Part shown: piece by piece, positions 44,001 through 55,594 of the stretch
Position numbering within the stretch: position 1 is the first letter of the stretch
How the letters are laid out: every line of letters begins with the position of its first letter
Assembly: GCA_037043015.1 (NCBI GenBank)
Contig: CM073329.1
Coordinates: forward strand, 554,448-618,447
DNA from: Bryum argenteum
Taxonomy: Eukaryota > Streptophyta > Bryopsida > Bryales > Bryaceae
Reading direction: 5' to 3'
Length of the DNA: 64,000 nt
Position numbers and translations under genes: made by a program
The notes under the pieces: generated by a model
What the model was told of the DNA's origin: nothing
The model's input: the letters and a program-made list of their open reading frames with translations, nothing else
The model's database searches: none

Positions 44001-44558
44001 CGATCCCATCGGAACTCGGAAGTGGAGTACACTCCCGGAGTTCAAGTATCCATAGAACTAGAAGTTGAAGCATTTGTAACCCAGTTATCATCTCTCGATA
44101 ATGATCCCCTAACTCTTGAACAAGCCCAGAAGCGGCCAGATTGGCCACAATGGAAACTCGCGCTTGAAGCCGAGTATCACTCCCTTCGCAAGCGCGAGGT
44201 ATTCGGTTCATTGCGCACGGATCTTAAGATCAAACCCATTGGCTATAAACTAGTATTCACAAGGAAACGAAATGAGCATGGGCAAGTGACACGATACAAA
44301 ATACGATGTGTCGCCCAAGGCTTTAACCAAAGACCAGGAGTGGACTTTGACCAGACTTACTCCCCGGTCATGGATTGTTCCTCTTTTCGTTTCCTCCTTG
44401 CCCTAGCTGTGCAGATGACTCTCACTACAAAGCTACTTGATGTGGTGACCGCCTACCTCTACGGCGAGCTTGATGAGGAGATATTCATCAAGCCCCCACC
44501 GCAATTTCTCGAAACAACTCCAACACCCCTTGCGGGAAGGTACAACGGGGTGAAAGCA
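41073..44558 (+). pseudogene. Copia gag-pol, N-terminal part (Gag, protease, integrase, start of RT)
   Basis: A single frame from ATG 41073 is broken by one TAG (41328-41330, where DLWHQL is usual) and then cut at the insertion near 44558. Gag carries a CCHC knuckle (CHKCGRHGHFAREC, near 42017). The protease has LLDSAST. A GAG-pre-integrase block has LWHRRFGHPG. The integrase shows LHGDICGP, RMDNAMEF and AQNGLAEAY (D,D,E). The RT opens with GYKLVFTRKR and VTRYKIRCVAQGFNQ and stops after FIKPPPQFLE. All enzymes of a copia polyprotein are present up to the cut. The TAG is one transition from TGG. Confidence 0.9.
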
Positions 44559-44565
44559 CACTAGA

Positions 44566-45772
44566 CCCATGTACTTTGGGGGTCACAAACACAAATTCTG
44601 GAAGGTCTCAACTTTGTACTTCAGTTTTGCATATGTAAAACTTATATTTTTTGATATGTTTTGCATGATTTGGGTGACATAATGCTTGAGGATGATTTTC
44701 CAACAACCAAAGTCTAAAAATTCCTTAGATTTCTATGTGTACTAAGTAGATTTGTCATTTTGTTCCTGGGGTCACAGTGAAATGAAGAATGCAAATGTAC
44801 TCACCACGGGCTTGTTAGAACATTAAAGTTGTCAACTGTACTTGTTTTGAAAGCATAACATGAAGCTCTTTTAGATACTTGAAGTTGATATAGAGTGGAG
44901 AGCCTTAATTTTTGTGGTTTTGCAGTAAAAGACCAAAATTCTTCATCAAAGCATAAAAGCCTCAAATTTTGACATTTTTTGGTTTTTTAAAGTGGAATCC
45001 TGCGTACCGGAAGGAGTTCTTCTCTGTAACGATGTCAAAATTGTGAAAAAATCATCGTAATGGCAATTCCAGTTTTTGCCGTTCTTGGGCATGAAAAGTA
45101 CTGTTGTGTTCACTCAGTACATCATGTACACCATTTTGATGACGTGGCAAACTGCCGTCCGAGTTGTGCAGTAAAGGCGCCCGTCAAGCCGTCACCTGCC
45201 ACCAAGTCGGGGGCGGCCACCTCTGACGTAGTATTGAATTTGGCGGTTATCTTCTCCGATCCAATGTACGCATGTTTGCTTCGAATTCGTGTTCTACGTT
45301 GTTACGGAAAAGTTTCTTGTGCACGCATGTTCTCGTTCATGGAGTCGGAGCAAAACATTTGCATGCTTGTACCGATAAGTCCTAGGTAGATTGTCTATCT
45401 TCAACGTCAAATACTGTTAGTTGGCCATCAGTTATCTACTTTTCTGCGCTTCTTTTGCATTTAGGTTTGATCCAGGGCTGGCAGGCCAAAGGCACCCACG
45501 TCTTCGGAGGGACAATCGCACGCAGACTTGGCTATGGCTGTAATGAAGTGAAGGGACGATCGATCGACGTGTAAGCCGGTGAGGTGCACTTCGGCTGTTG
45601 CGTGCACTTCGGCTGTTGCGTAACTTGCGTTGTGCTGTCGTAGCAAGGCTCAGCTGAGTTTGATTCAGCCGAAAGTTGACCGCAGCCAGGTCTTTGGCTC
45701 TTTGCGCTGCCAATCTCGCGGTGGCAGTCGATGTGCCCCTGCCCTTCCGTTTCGCTCTGCTCTGCACTCTCG
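44566..45772. other. Left arm of the 44.6-60 kb insertion; no gene supported
   Basis: AT-rich to about 45050, then mixed. It contains a doubled GTGCACTTCGGCTGTTGC (45584-45620). Small ORFs on both strands look fortuitous. Confidence 0.45.
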
Positions 45773-45814
45773 GTAGTCACACAGTACACGCAGGCTACTT
45801 CTAAACCCATCCAT
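45773..45814 (+). repeat. 42-bp duplicate of transposase coding sequence, upstream copy
   Basis: It matches 48588-48629 with one mismatch. The downstream copy lies inside the C-terminal coding part; this one lies just before the likely start codon at 45840, in frame with it. Confidence 0.85.
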
Positions 45815-45839
45815 TCTGAAATTTGCTTACGCTTTGTAA

Positions 45840-48800
45840 TGGGTGATATTGCAAAGAGACGCCGCGTGCGTGAGGGAGTGTCTCGTCCAGGTCCTGCCCA
45901 AAGACTTGCAGAATGTGCAGAACGTGAGGCGCGTAGAGTAGAAGTTGCTGAAGCAGCTCGAGAGAGGAAGCGTAAGCAGAGGTTACGTGATAGGGAGAGA
46001 AAAGAGTTCCTTACTGATTCACCAGAACATGCTGCGATTTCACCCCTCTCTGTCAGAAACTCATATAGGATTGCAAAGAGCGTTTCCAATGCGATTGTAG
46101 ACCTTCTTAGTGCATGTCCTGACCTCATTAGCAAGAAACAAGTTATGGAAAGGGTCTTGGATCACCAGCTAGTTTCCGGATTTTTGCCTGATTGTTACCA
46201 CCCTCCTCAGGAAGCACATGCTAGGGATGCGTTCATAGAGAGCTTTAGGCATGAGTTTTCAATCGTGAAAGTTGCAAACTCCCATGATCTACTAGCTAGA
46301 AAATCAGCGTTGTTAGATGCAGCTGTGAGTAGTGGTTTTTCAGGAGTTGCTGCTTTGTCCAAAGTAGTAGGATCTACTCGAGAAAGTATTTCTATTGCTT
46401 ACAAGAGAAGGAATCAAGAAGTTGTACAAGATGGTTCAGTTCCATCAATTCCAAAGTTACGTTTGTGTAGGCTAAAAAGAGGAGGCATCTCTGACTATGT
46501 CAAAGATTGTGTAGTGGCTTGGTGGACACTGCAAACCAAGGTTTCTCCTAACAAGAAGGATGTTGTGAGACACAGAGTAGGAAGGAACGATTGGCTTCCC
46601 CCGCACCCTACTCACTATCTCTGTGAGACCCAGGTATTTCGACTTAAACTTGTTGCAAGTGTATTTGGCGTTTACTGCAAGGTTTGCCTGCAAATGTAGT
46701 TTTGCAGGAAGTAGGGTTTATGTGAGTTTTACGTTTATGTAAGTTTCTGTTTGGAGGTTTCATTCAATAACTCGGAAGTGTAGTAACTACTTGTGCTATG
46801 TACGAGTTCATATTAGTGTAAAGTTTTCACACTCTTGTAGTATCTATGCGTTACTTAGTGTGTACTTGCCTAGTAATTCAGTATTGTGTCCTCATACTTC
46901 ATTACCGTCTCGTGAACTTTCAATGTGAATCTCTGCACTACAGTGAATTACATCAGTACTTTTGTATTGAAGCACTGGCCTAAATGTCCTTTATATCATG
47001 TTGTAGTACATGTTGTAGTTGGAGTTCATCGTTATATACACTTAGGTGTCATCTGACCTATGAATTTGTACATTTGTAGTTTTATCAGTACTGTTGCTGT
47101 GAACTATAAGAAAGAGTACAGTTTGTGTAAGGGTTTTGTACAGTTTGTAGTGGATGAACTACAGTCTGTAGATGATTGACTACATTCAATAGCAATGCAG
47201 TGAGTCTTGTACTTGGTGTCTTAGTTCTTGTAGCTCATGAGGTACTTCTTGTAGTTCATGGATAGATATTGTATACAAGTAGGTACTCTTGTTGTGAACA
47301 TTGTTGTTGTGTACGTGAGGTTTGTTTTTATTAATGTGTATACACGTAATCAGTAATTACTTTCATTGCATGTTGGATGTAGGCGAGGTAAAGGTGCCCT
47401 GATTAGTGTGTACTTTGTCTTGTACTTTTGCAGACATCGTTTTTTCAGCGGTTTATGGAGGCACATCCGGAATGTAAAATTAGGTTAAGAGCTTTTGAGA
47501 AGTTGAAACCATGGTGGGTGAAGAAGTTGAAAGAGCGGAACACGTGCTTCGGTATCTACCACGTGGAAATGGACATGATGAAGATTGGTTTGACCAATCT
47601 TAGAGATAAGTTGAGGGGATTCCATTCTACAACAAATTGTGCTTGTAGTTGTTTGGTATGTGCAGGGCAAGAGCATGACGATGGTTGTCAAGCACATGAT
47701 CGAGTGTACAAGCATATTACTCTTATGTGGGAAAGTTGTATGTGCCCGAAAGGAGAATTTGATAGGTTCCACAAATTAGATTGTCTTGTGGGTCTGTGTC
47801 CCGATTGTGGTTTTCGTAACTTTGATATTTGTCCTCGTGAAGTAAATCGATGAATCGTTCTTATTGAAGTGGAAATGTTTTGAGTACTACATAGTTGGAA
47901 ACCATGGTGAAACAGTCAACCAAAGAAACGCCTTCGAGAGGCTTTTAGGGAGACTCATCCTAGATTTTTGGCTTACATGGAGAAGACGGTGACTAAATTC
48001 ATTGGTCACAATTTTTGAGCTAGGTGGCAAGATGAGCAAAGTGCCGGATAATGATGAAGAACATACCGAAGGAGTACTTGTTTCTCATATTGATTACTAC
48101 CGAGAATTATACATTTGCTATTCGAGAATGAAGTACAGAGTATGTATTACTTGAAGACATCCGTGACTATTCTTGTGCACATTTCGATGTTCGAGAGAAG
48201 GTGACGTTGTACATAAGAGTACACACTACTACATTTTCGACGACAAATGTCACGATTCTCGCATTTGTTCAACATTGTTTATCAAACATTGGAAGTGGGC
48301 TGAAAGTTTAGGTGTTCCATTCCAAGAGCATTGGATGTTTTCAGATGGGTGCAGTTCGCAATTCAAGTGTGCCACGGCGATGTATTTTGTGGCGAGGTTC
48401 CCTTATTTAATCGGGGTTGTTTGATGCGATGGAATTACTTGAATCCGCTCACGGGAAGGGCGAGTGGGATGGTGCAGGTGCTGTCGTTAAAAGGGCACTA
48501 CGGCAAGAACAGATTCAAAATCCTGGGAGGCCTCTCCAGAATGCAGCCCAAGTTGTGGAATTCCTTAGAGAAAATTACTCTAACCGTGTAGTCACACACT
48601 ACACGCAGGCTACTTCTAAACCCATCCATCGTGAATTTTGGCATGTTGAATCAAATGAAGTCAATCATGCGGACAATACTGTGAAATGTCGTACACTCTT
48701 GGGATCTAAGAGTTTGTATTCCATCATGGGTTTCTCGATGACTGATCCAACTCTATTGAAAACTCGTGAGTTATCATGTTTCTGTGTTTCGTGTGTAGAT

Positions 48801-49340
48801 TGTGATTGGAATAACTGTGAGAACAAGCCCCATGTGAAGGAGTGGAAAGTAGAACGTCTGAACCCCTTTATTGCAGGGACACTACCTATACAAGTTGCAC
48901 ACGATGATGATGAAGTTAACTGGCAAAATGATGGGTTGTGTGAAGACCAGGGTTCCTTGCTGAGTGTTGGGGACAATTTCATGGTGCCTGCTGAAGTGGA
49001 CAACGATGAAGGTGTCGATTACCACATCCTGCAATGTCACCGTGAGAAGCATGTCTTGGAGGAAGATCATACTTGCCCGTGGGGAAACGTTTTCAGTGCG
49101 GGAGATGAAGTCGTGGTTGGGAAGTACTACAAGAAACGCGGAAAAAGTGATAAGACATATGTGCTTTGTAATAAAGCCGTTGTTGCAACCCTGGATGCCA
49201 ATCTGGTAAGGGTTATTAAATTCCCTATGATACTTGCATCTTACAGAAGTAAGGGATCACCAGTGTATCAAATAACAGCCGACGCGAAAAGGCTATGTGA
49301 GAACGCGATGAGCGACTGGTGGGCCTTTAATTCGGTATGA
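45840..49340 (+). pseudogene. DDE-type transposase of the HGKG-DGxG class (decayed)
   Basis: Exon 1 is 45840-46633 (MGDIAKRRRVREG start, donor CAG/GTATTT); exon 2 starts at 47434. Exon 1 has a basic helical segment (AARERKRKQRLRDRERK). Exon 2 holds many Cys (CACSCLVC, CMCP, CPDC). Between 47853 and 48420 several stops and frame changes occur. HIDYYRELY, then FSDGCSSQFKC, then SAHGKGEWDGAGAVVKR match the three catalytic-region motifs of a eukaryotic transposase class with HxDFAENY, FSDGxxxQY and HGKGxxDGxGxxKR. The C-terminal part (48417-49340) is open. Superfamily name not assigned. It cannot make a full protein as read. Confidence 0.65.
46640..47430. other. Intron of the DDE transposase, TGTAGT-rich
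   Basis: About 800 bp with frequent TGTAGT/GTACTT words and no supported exon. Confidence 0.5.
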
Positions 49341-49346
49341 ATCATG

Positions 49347-49441
49347 GAGTATAAGTTTGTACATTGAGTATAAGTTTGTACATTGAGTATAAGTTTTTAC
49401 ATTGAGTATAAGTTTGTACATTGAGTATAAGTTTGTACATT
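49347..49441 (+). repeat. 19-bp tandem repeat, five units
   Basis: GAGTATAAGTTTGTACATT is repeated five times with one variant base, directly after the transposase stop and before the convergent SET gene end. Confidence 0.9.
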
Positions 49442-50826
49442 GAGTACATTATGTTTATGTTATGTTCAGTTGATGCATTAAGCAATTTTATGGAAAGTAA
49501 ATCAAGTTTCGATATAATGTACTGAGAAGGTTAATCAACTATAGAAGAGTAAAAGTCATCTACCTAATTGTATATTTAGTATGCATGTGAATGGTGTATA
49601 CTAGATATACAACATGTAGTTCTTATTGACTAGTACTTGTCACGGACCCCTGCAAGACGGACTTTTGCACTTGCAACCGAATGTAGGCACGTCTGGGTCA
49701 TGTGTTAAAAAGTCGGTTTTATAGTCCCACGTGAGTTCTTCGTTGGGCTCAATTTCACGTAGGGTAAAAAAGGCAATCCGGTAGAAGCTCCTATCACTTC
49801 TCCCTACCAACACTGGGATGTCAATCAAATTTGCATCTCCACACCTGTGCACACATTGAATTTGTACAATATGTATTAGCTGTGGTGGAGGAAATACTCA
49901 CCATAGTGCAAAACAATGAATCCAAAATAACACATGGGCACAGTATGGAGCCTTACCGGTGGTTTACGAACCTCGCTACATTTCCGAACCTAGTTGCATC
50001 CAGACATAAGGCAGAGTTGTCATCCGCACTTGTCTCCAATATCCAATTAGCATCACAGTGTACACTATAACCCGAGACCCCACCGTTTTCCTCGTTTCTC
50101 TCCATCTGCTCGGCATTTGTCAGTATCTCCCCAGTCATTTCAAATACAAATGCAGCCTTCGGAATGCGGTCTCTTGCTCAAACACCCCACCCTTTCTCGT
50201 CAGTAAGGAATACCTCCACTCGATATGTCATCCCTCGTTGCACAATTCGATTTCCACACATCTTATGACACCCGCACTTGATATTACACTCAGCTATAAA
50301 CGTCGGGCGCACAACGGAGTCACACAACAAACCCGTCCCAAAATGGGCCTTGTTGAAACAGTAGCACTCCTCGGATCCATCGGGCTTTCGCTCCTTTTGT
50401 TTGGCCTTGAGAAATGAATTGCGGAGTATTCCTCCGTGAGTGTAAGCAAACCGGCCACTTGGGTCTGAGGTCGCACACTCACAATAAAACTTCATGAGGC
50501 AATCTCCCTCAGGAGGGCACTTACAGTATGCACCCTCGTCAATCTCAGAAAGCACCTCGTTCACCTTAGCATCTTTGTGTACTACGCTTGTAGTTACATA
50601 TTGGAATACGGGAAATGGAGTATCTGAAACCACAACGGGAATTGGGAAATTCTCGAGTCCTCTGGAAATGTCTTCAATCATGTATTTGGGCTGGTCTGGA
50701 TCTATTTCCTATTGTTACAGCCCACATACAAACAACATGAGATCCCCCCCTCAAACCCAATCATCTGCATTTACCAAGAGAAGTCAAATATACAGAAAAT
50801 GATGCATTCTTAGATATGAACTTGGT

Positions 50827-50906
50827 GTACAGTAAGTGTCCATATTGTACAAGGTACTGTCCACAGTGTACCAAAGGATTACATACAATATGGACACTTA
50901 CTGTAC
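50827..50906. repeat. Perfect 23-bp inverted repeat in a SET-gene intron
   Basis: The arms 50827-50849 and 50884-50906 (GTACAGTAAGTGTCCATA...) are exact inverses with a 34-bp loop; part of one arm is repeated again just after. Confidence 0.9.
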
Positions 50907-51041
50907 AGTATGGACACTTATGTTCGCCAAGAATTGGCTGCCAGACTACAAGTACCGAAAATGAAGGCAATACCGTGCAATAGTAGTGAAGAGAACTCAA
51001 AGAGAAAACGAGCTCTTAATTCAGTTGGAACCCATTACATC

Positions 51042-51194
51042 CATGGACACACTTAATATGGCCCATGTCACAACTACGCAACCCAAAAACCTCTGGCATG
51101 TTTACACGCCAGAAAAAGCATGGACACACTGAATGTCCCCATGTCACAACTACGCAATTCAAAAACCTCTAGCATGTGTACACGCCAGAAAGAA
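51042..51194 (+). repeat. 77-bp tandem duplication in a SET-gene intron
   Basis: Two copies (from 51042 and 51119) share CATGGACACAC ... CATGTCACAACTACGCAA ... ACACGCCAGAAA with a few substitutions. Confidence 0.85.
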
Positions 51195-53348
51195 TGGATC
51201 TCGTGAACACTCATCGAAATCTAACACCTAGGCCGAGTGCACATAGTGGATAGTGCACATACAAACTTCTAAATATGCTAACTCTTTGACTTCCTTGTAC
51301 TACGACCACGACTCGTATTGGCGCCTTTGGATTTGACAGTAGGAATTACCTTGCGCTTCTTCTTATGATATTTTTGCTTCGGTGAAGGTGATTCTGAATT
51401 GCCCCCACCTTCGTTGTTCACCTTCCTACGACCTCGCTTATTTGGCCCTGAGGATGGTGACTCGCATCTCCTAGAATCCGGCCCACCCGAAGTTGCCAAA
51501 TCAGAAAGGGACTTGTAATTTTGGCCCACCGAATGTAGGTTCTCCACCGCTATGTCCTCGTCGAGACTCCAACATCGGGTCATCGGGATTGACTTCCCCC
51601 TTTCCGCCACTCGCTCTGTCTCCTTCTTGCGCGGCACAACGACGAAATTTTCCGCTGCATTCGCCATCACTTGATCCATTCTGACCTCCTCGGGCTCCAC
51701 TCCTTGAGGTACCGGGGTTTGCACTTCGGGTTCATCAGCCTCAGGTACCGCGGTTTCCACTCCGGGTTCATCAGCCACCGCAGCCACAGTGTTCTTTTGC
51801 AACAACGACTTCTCTAACACTCTTGGCTTCCCTAAACTCCAAATCCAAGATTAAGTCAATACATTACAACATGCACGAAAGCTACAAGCCAATGTTGGTT
51901 TCAATTTGTACCTGCGGTTTTCGGTGAGGCTTCATTTCGGCATGCTTGAGGAGAAGATTTCCGCTGCTCTAGAGGGGTTGTAGCTGCTCCGGGTTTTGGC
52001 TGACCCGTTTGGCTGCCTGCTGCGGTTTTACTTGGGCTAATGGCTGCAATCGCGTGCACCACAACTCCGGGCTTTGGGGCTGACCGGGGCTGCACCTCAG
52101 GGTTCGGGGTCGGGGCCGACGGGGGCTGCACCTCAGGGTTCGGGGTCGGTCGGGTCGGGCGACGGGCCGCACCTCGGGGTTCGGGTCGGGGCCGACGGGG
52201 CCGCACTCGATCCTTGGTGCCTGGGTCGGGGCTGACGGGGGCTGCACCTCAGTCCTTGGTGCTTGGACGGTGGCTGCAGGGCGTTGTACAGACTTCGGTG
52301 CAGCAAGAGGTTCCGCTTCTGCCACGGCGGGGTTCGGGGTTGGGGCTGACCGGGGCTGCTCCGAAGTCGTGGGTGCTTCGACGATGGCTGCAGGGGATTT
52401 ACGGCAATTTGCTGGAGCAAGAGGTTGCGCTTCTCCAAGGGCGGATTTGAGGTGCACAAGTACTCCGGGTTGTACATTGGTGACGGCGGGGACGTCATCC
52501 TCCTCTGCGTCAGACTCCTCCTCTTCACCGGATCCCGCTTCTTCCTCACTGCCCCCCTCTTCTTCGTCTGATTCCTCCCCTTCTTTCTCAGACTCCTCAC
52601 CCTTGCTTGCTTTAACCTCGTTCCCTTGGACGGTGGTGGGTGTGCCCTCTGCCTCCTCAGAATTGCCCTGCTCTACGCCGCTACTCGGTGCAGGACCATC
52701 TAGCGACCTGTGCTCGAAGGGCTCAGGGCTTGGAGCAATTGCAGCGTCGCCCTCGTCAGAGTCGATACTATCTCCCGAGGTGGATGGCAATTCACGAGGC
52801 ATCTCCGGATCTGGCGCGTCATCATCTGAATCCTCGTCCTCGTCACTGCCTAAAATGGGCTCTTCTCCTACCGGCTTCTTCAAAGACTCTGGCTGTAAGC
52901 ATTCGAAGACGACAGGCTCCACTCTCTTGCGCTTGTCTACACTCGAGGACGGCAAAGCAACAATTGCAAGAGTTGTGTCGGATTGCTTAACTGCAGTCAG
53001 TGTAGTAGCAGGTGCGGGAAGCGTGGAATTCAGGACATCTGAAACACACAACAACCATCACAATGTACACAAATTAGGTCCAAAATGTATGCGGATGTCT
53101 TTGCGGTTTGCAAAGTGAAGGTAAGATTGCTCGAAGTACCTCTTACGCCTATTCGCATTCACCGGAATTGACCGATTCGTATCCTGCAAAGGAGTATTAC
53201 TATGATTGATGTAGCTAATATACACTTTTGTATTGTCAGTAGTAGCGTATGAGTACCAATGTGTACTTACGAAGCACATCCCTTCATAGGGTATAGTTGG
53301 CCACTGAATTGTACACAACACAAATAGGTCTAAGTCACCTAAAGTGAA

Positions 53349-53399
53349 CAATGGGTACTTACATTGTGTAGAAAGTTTACAGAATGTAAGTACCCATTG
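53349..53399. repeat. Perfect 17-bp inverted repeat
   Basis: CAATGGGTACTTACATT (53349-53365) and its exact inverse (53383-53399) with a 17-bp loop, in the intron upstream of the exon at 53183. Confidence 0.9.
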
Positions 53400-54012
53400 C
53401 ACACTCTGTAGTTCAACGACACGAGAAATGGACGCTAGTACAACTTCTCTCCTTCTTGTAGAGCTGGCTACTACACAATAGAAGTACTGGACCACAAATG
53501 ACAAACATTATGTACCTGTAGTACTTATATTTTACTTATCATGTTTCATGTTGTATACTTATAGTAGCAAACCAGTGTAGAACAAGTAGATGGGTAATAT
53601 GCCATTGTAGACACCCCGCTACTTAGGTACACTCTAATTCGTGAACTATTACTTTTACAGCTATCCTCGTACACACTCCCACGATAGCTAAGTACTCAGC
53701 TCGTAATATGGGTATGCTACACGATAACAACACTACTGAACTGCTTACCGCCATGCATGTCGTGGACAAAGACTACTCATGTAGTGGCAAGAGTAGAATT
53801 CATCTGTACTTCTAGTACAAAACGGGCAGCACATAGACATCAGTATGCTAAAATTGCAGCATGTATCCTAAACAGACAATTACTACCTTGCAATGAGCTT
53901 GAAGTGCACACACCTTCATGTACTGTGGATGGAAAGTACATGCACACACAGTAAATGGAGACTGTGCAAGACGATGATTTTGATGTTAGCCAATATAAAG
54001 TAGCTCACTCAC

Positions 54013-54743
54013 CGAAATTGAGAGGCAGGAACGCTCTTGCTCGATCTGCCCTTGCATGAAGAACCTTCCCTCGCTCCTCACTTAATCGCAGGGCTATCGA
54101 ACGCTCCTTCAGCTGGGCGCTTGGCTCACCCCAACCGAAACTCCTAAACCAATTTGGGTGGGGCAACTCGCCACATCCATCTGCCTTACATTTATGTCCA
54201 TTTGCAAAAAGCATCCAAGCACAATACGGATGGTATGCATGTCTACAGCTAGAAAGGACAAGGTCGAATTCAGGAAATGGAAACAAACAAAAACAGCAAG
54301 TGCTGAAATCGAATGTCTGCTCCGAGGAATTGTCGTCCTGATAAACCATGGGCATCGGCCACACCGTTGAGTTGGTCTTCCCTCTTTTGATCTGGAACAC
54401 CTCGTTCGTGATCGAATCGAATTGCCTCTCCCGAGCTGCACTCAACATCCGGACCTCCTCAAGCTCAAGGTCCACGAGACTCAATTCCGCCCTCTCCTTG
54501 CAAGTCTTCTTCTGTGCCCTTGCCAATTGTTCTTGGGAGCCCTCCAACTTGATCACGTCCTTGTGCGTATCTGCGCCCGCCGCCTTCAACTTCTCAATTG
54601 CCTCCTTCCTTTCTTCAACGTCCTCCTTGAAATTTTCCACCAAGTCCTGCAGCCGATCGAGTCTCTTCTTCACACCTTCTCTTCTCTCAGTGATCTCAGC
54701 CCTCCTGTGAGAGCGTGTAAGCTCTCTTTTGCTTAAGTGTTAC
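54013..54743 (-). CDS. Coiled-coil plus RING-like zinc-finger exon
   Basis: The frame is open from 54743 to a donor (TTTCG/GTGAGT) at 54013/54012. The first half is a charged coiled coil (LQDLVENFKEDVEERKEAIE and on). The second half has CCFC, CRHAYHPYCAW, HKCKADGC and HPNWF, a RING/PHD-like C-x2-C, C-H-H-C, C-C pattern. The C-terminus is helical and basic. No convincing ATG in this exon: an acceptor-like CACAG at its start suggests upstream exons. It may be a separate ubiquitin-ligase-type gene or the 5' part of the SET gene transcript. The next downstream candidate exon is 53183. Confidence 0.55.
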
Positions 54744-55324
54744 TAATAATGGATTTTTATTAATGAATTGTTTGCAAACCATGACATCTTGAGGTAATTT
54801 GATGAATTTATGATAATTGAGTTTTGAATGCAATAGGTATATTAAAGATTAGTTGTCGCAAGGCCTTTGGTAGATTATTTAGCATGAATTTTTAGCTTAG
54901 TTTAGATTAGGAGTGATTGGTTCGATAAGGAAGGACTAGAGGAGGTAAAAAGCCCCCTAGTGGATCCTTGGTTTGATTAGCGTAAGAATTAGGGACTTGG
55001 AGTTGGGTTAGAAATTTACCATGGGCCTTGTACAAGTAGTCTTTGATGTCCTTGTTGTGTTTGAAATTTGGTTGTTGAGAGATTCATTCATCTAACCTTG
55101 TGGTAGCATGTGGGAGCTACATCCATTGATGAAGTCGTTGATAGGATGGAGGCTTCAAGGACGGAGCGCATGGAGTGGCGGTCATTCATCCATGCCTTAG
55201 TTAGGGCTTAGGCCTTAGTTAGGGTTATGGTGAGCCGCCTCTTTGGCGGCTCCCATTTGGTACTTAATAGCTTGTTTCAAGCTATCATCACCTCTTCCAT
55301 TTCCTCTTAGTTTAGGTTAGAGTA

Positions 55325-55354
55325 GGAGAAGGGAGGCCTTGGGCCCCCTTCTCC
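55325..55354. repeat. Inverted repeat GGAGAAGGG / CCCTTCTCC
   Basis: 9-bp arms with a 12-bp loop; the same arm sequence is reused in the tandem repeat just downstream. Confidence 0.7.
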
Positions 55355-55447
55355 TCCATTTTGTTCACCTACCTATTCATCTATGTAGTTAGGAGGAGGA
55401 AAGGCGGGGGCCTCCTTTTTCTCTTTGTTCACCTTGATCATCTTTCT

Positions 55448-55594
55448 TGAAGTGTTAGTAGTTAGGAGAAGGAGAGCCCTTCTCAAAATGATCTTGTTGT
55501 TGAAGTGTTAGTAGTTAGGAGAAGGAGAGCCCTTCTCAAAATGATTTTGTTGTTGAAGTGTTAGTAGTTAGGAGAAGGAGAGCCCTTCTCAAAT
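55448..55594 (+). repeat. 53-bp tandem repeat, nearly three units, each with a hairpin
   Basis: Units start at 55448, 55501 and 55554 (TGAAGTGTTAGTAGTTAGGA). Each contains GAGAAGGAGAGCCCTTCTC, an inverted repeat with 7-bp arms. Confidence 0.9.

Larger units (their letters stand above)
49640..53183 (-). pseudogene. SUVR-like H3K9 methyltransferase gene (SET domain) inside a transposon
   Basis: Exons are 53183-about 53090, 53038-51912, 51831-51350, 50708-49957 and 49844-49640. The C-terminal half has a pre-SET Cys cluster (CKCPPEGDC, CECA, CGCHKMCGNR), GWGV, MTGEILTN, LCLDATRFGNVARFVNHR, DANLI, ELTWDYKTDF and a post-SET CKCKSPSC; these match plant SUVR4/SUVR1/2-type enzymes, which methylate histone H3 lysine 9. 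The N-terminal half is acidic and proline-rich with short TPNPEVQP repeats. Two lesions: a frame change inside that repeat near 52160-52200, and an in-frame TGA at 50178-50180 between GWGV and ARDR, where Arg (CGA) is expected. All SET catalytic motifs survive. It is a genomic copy with introns, not a retrocopy. Confidence 0.8.

Noticed and set aside
52040..53118. Ser-rich 282-aa plus-strand ORF
   Set aside because: It is the reverse of the acidic/proline-rich exon of the SET gene, which has splice borders and joins the SET exons.
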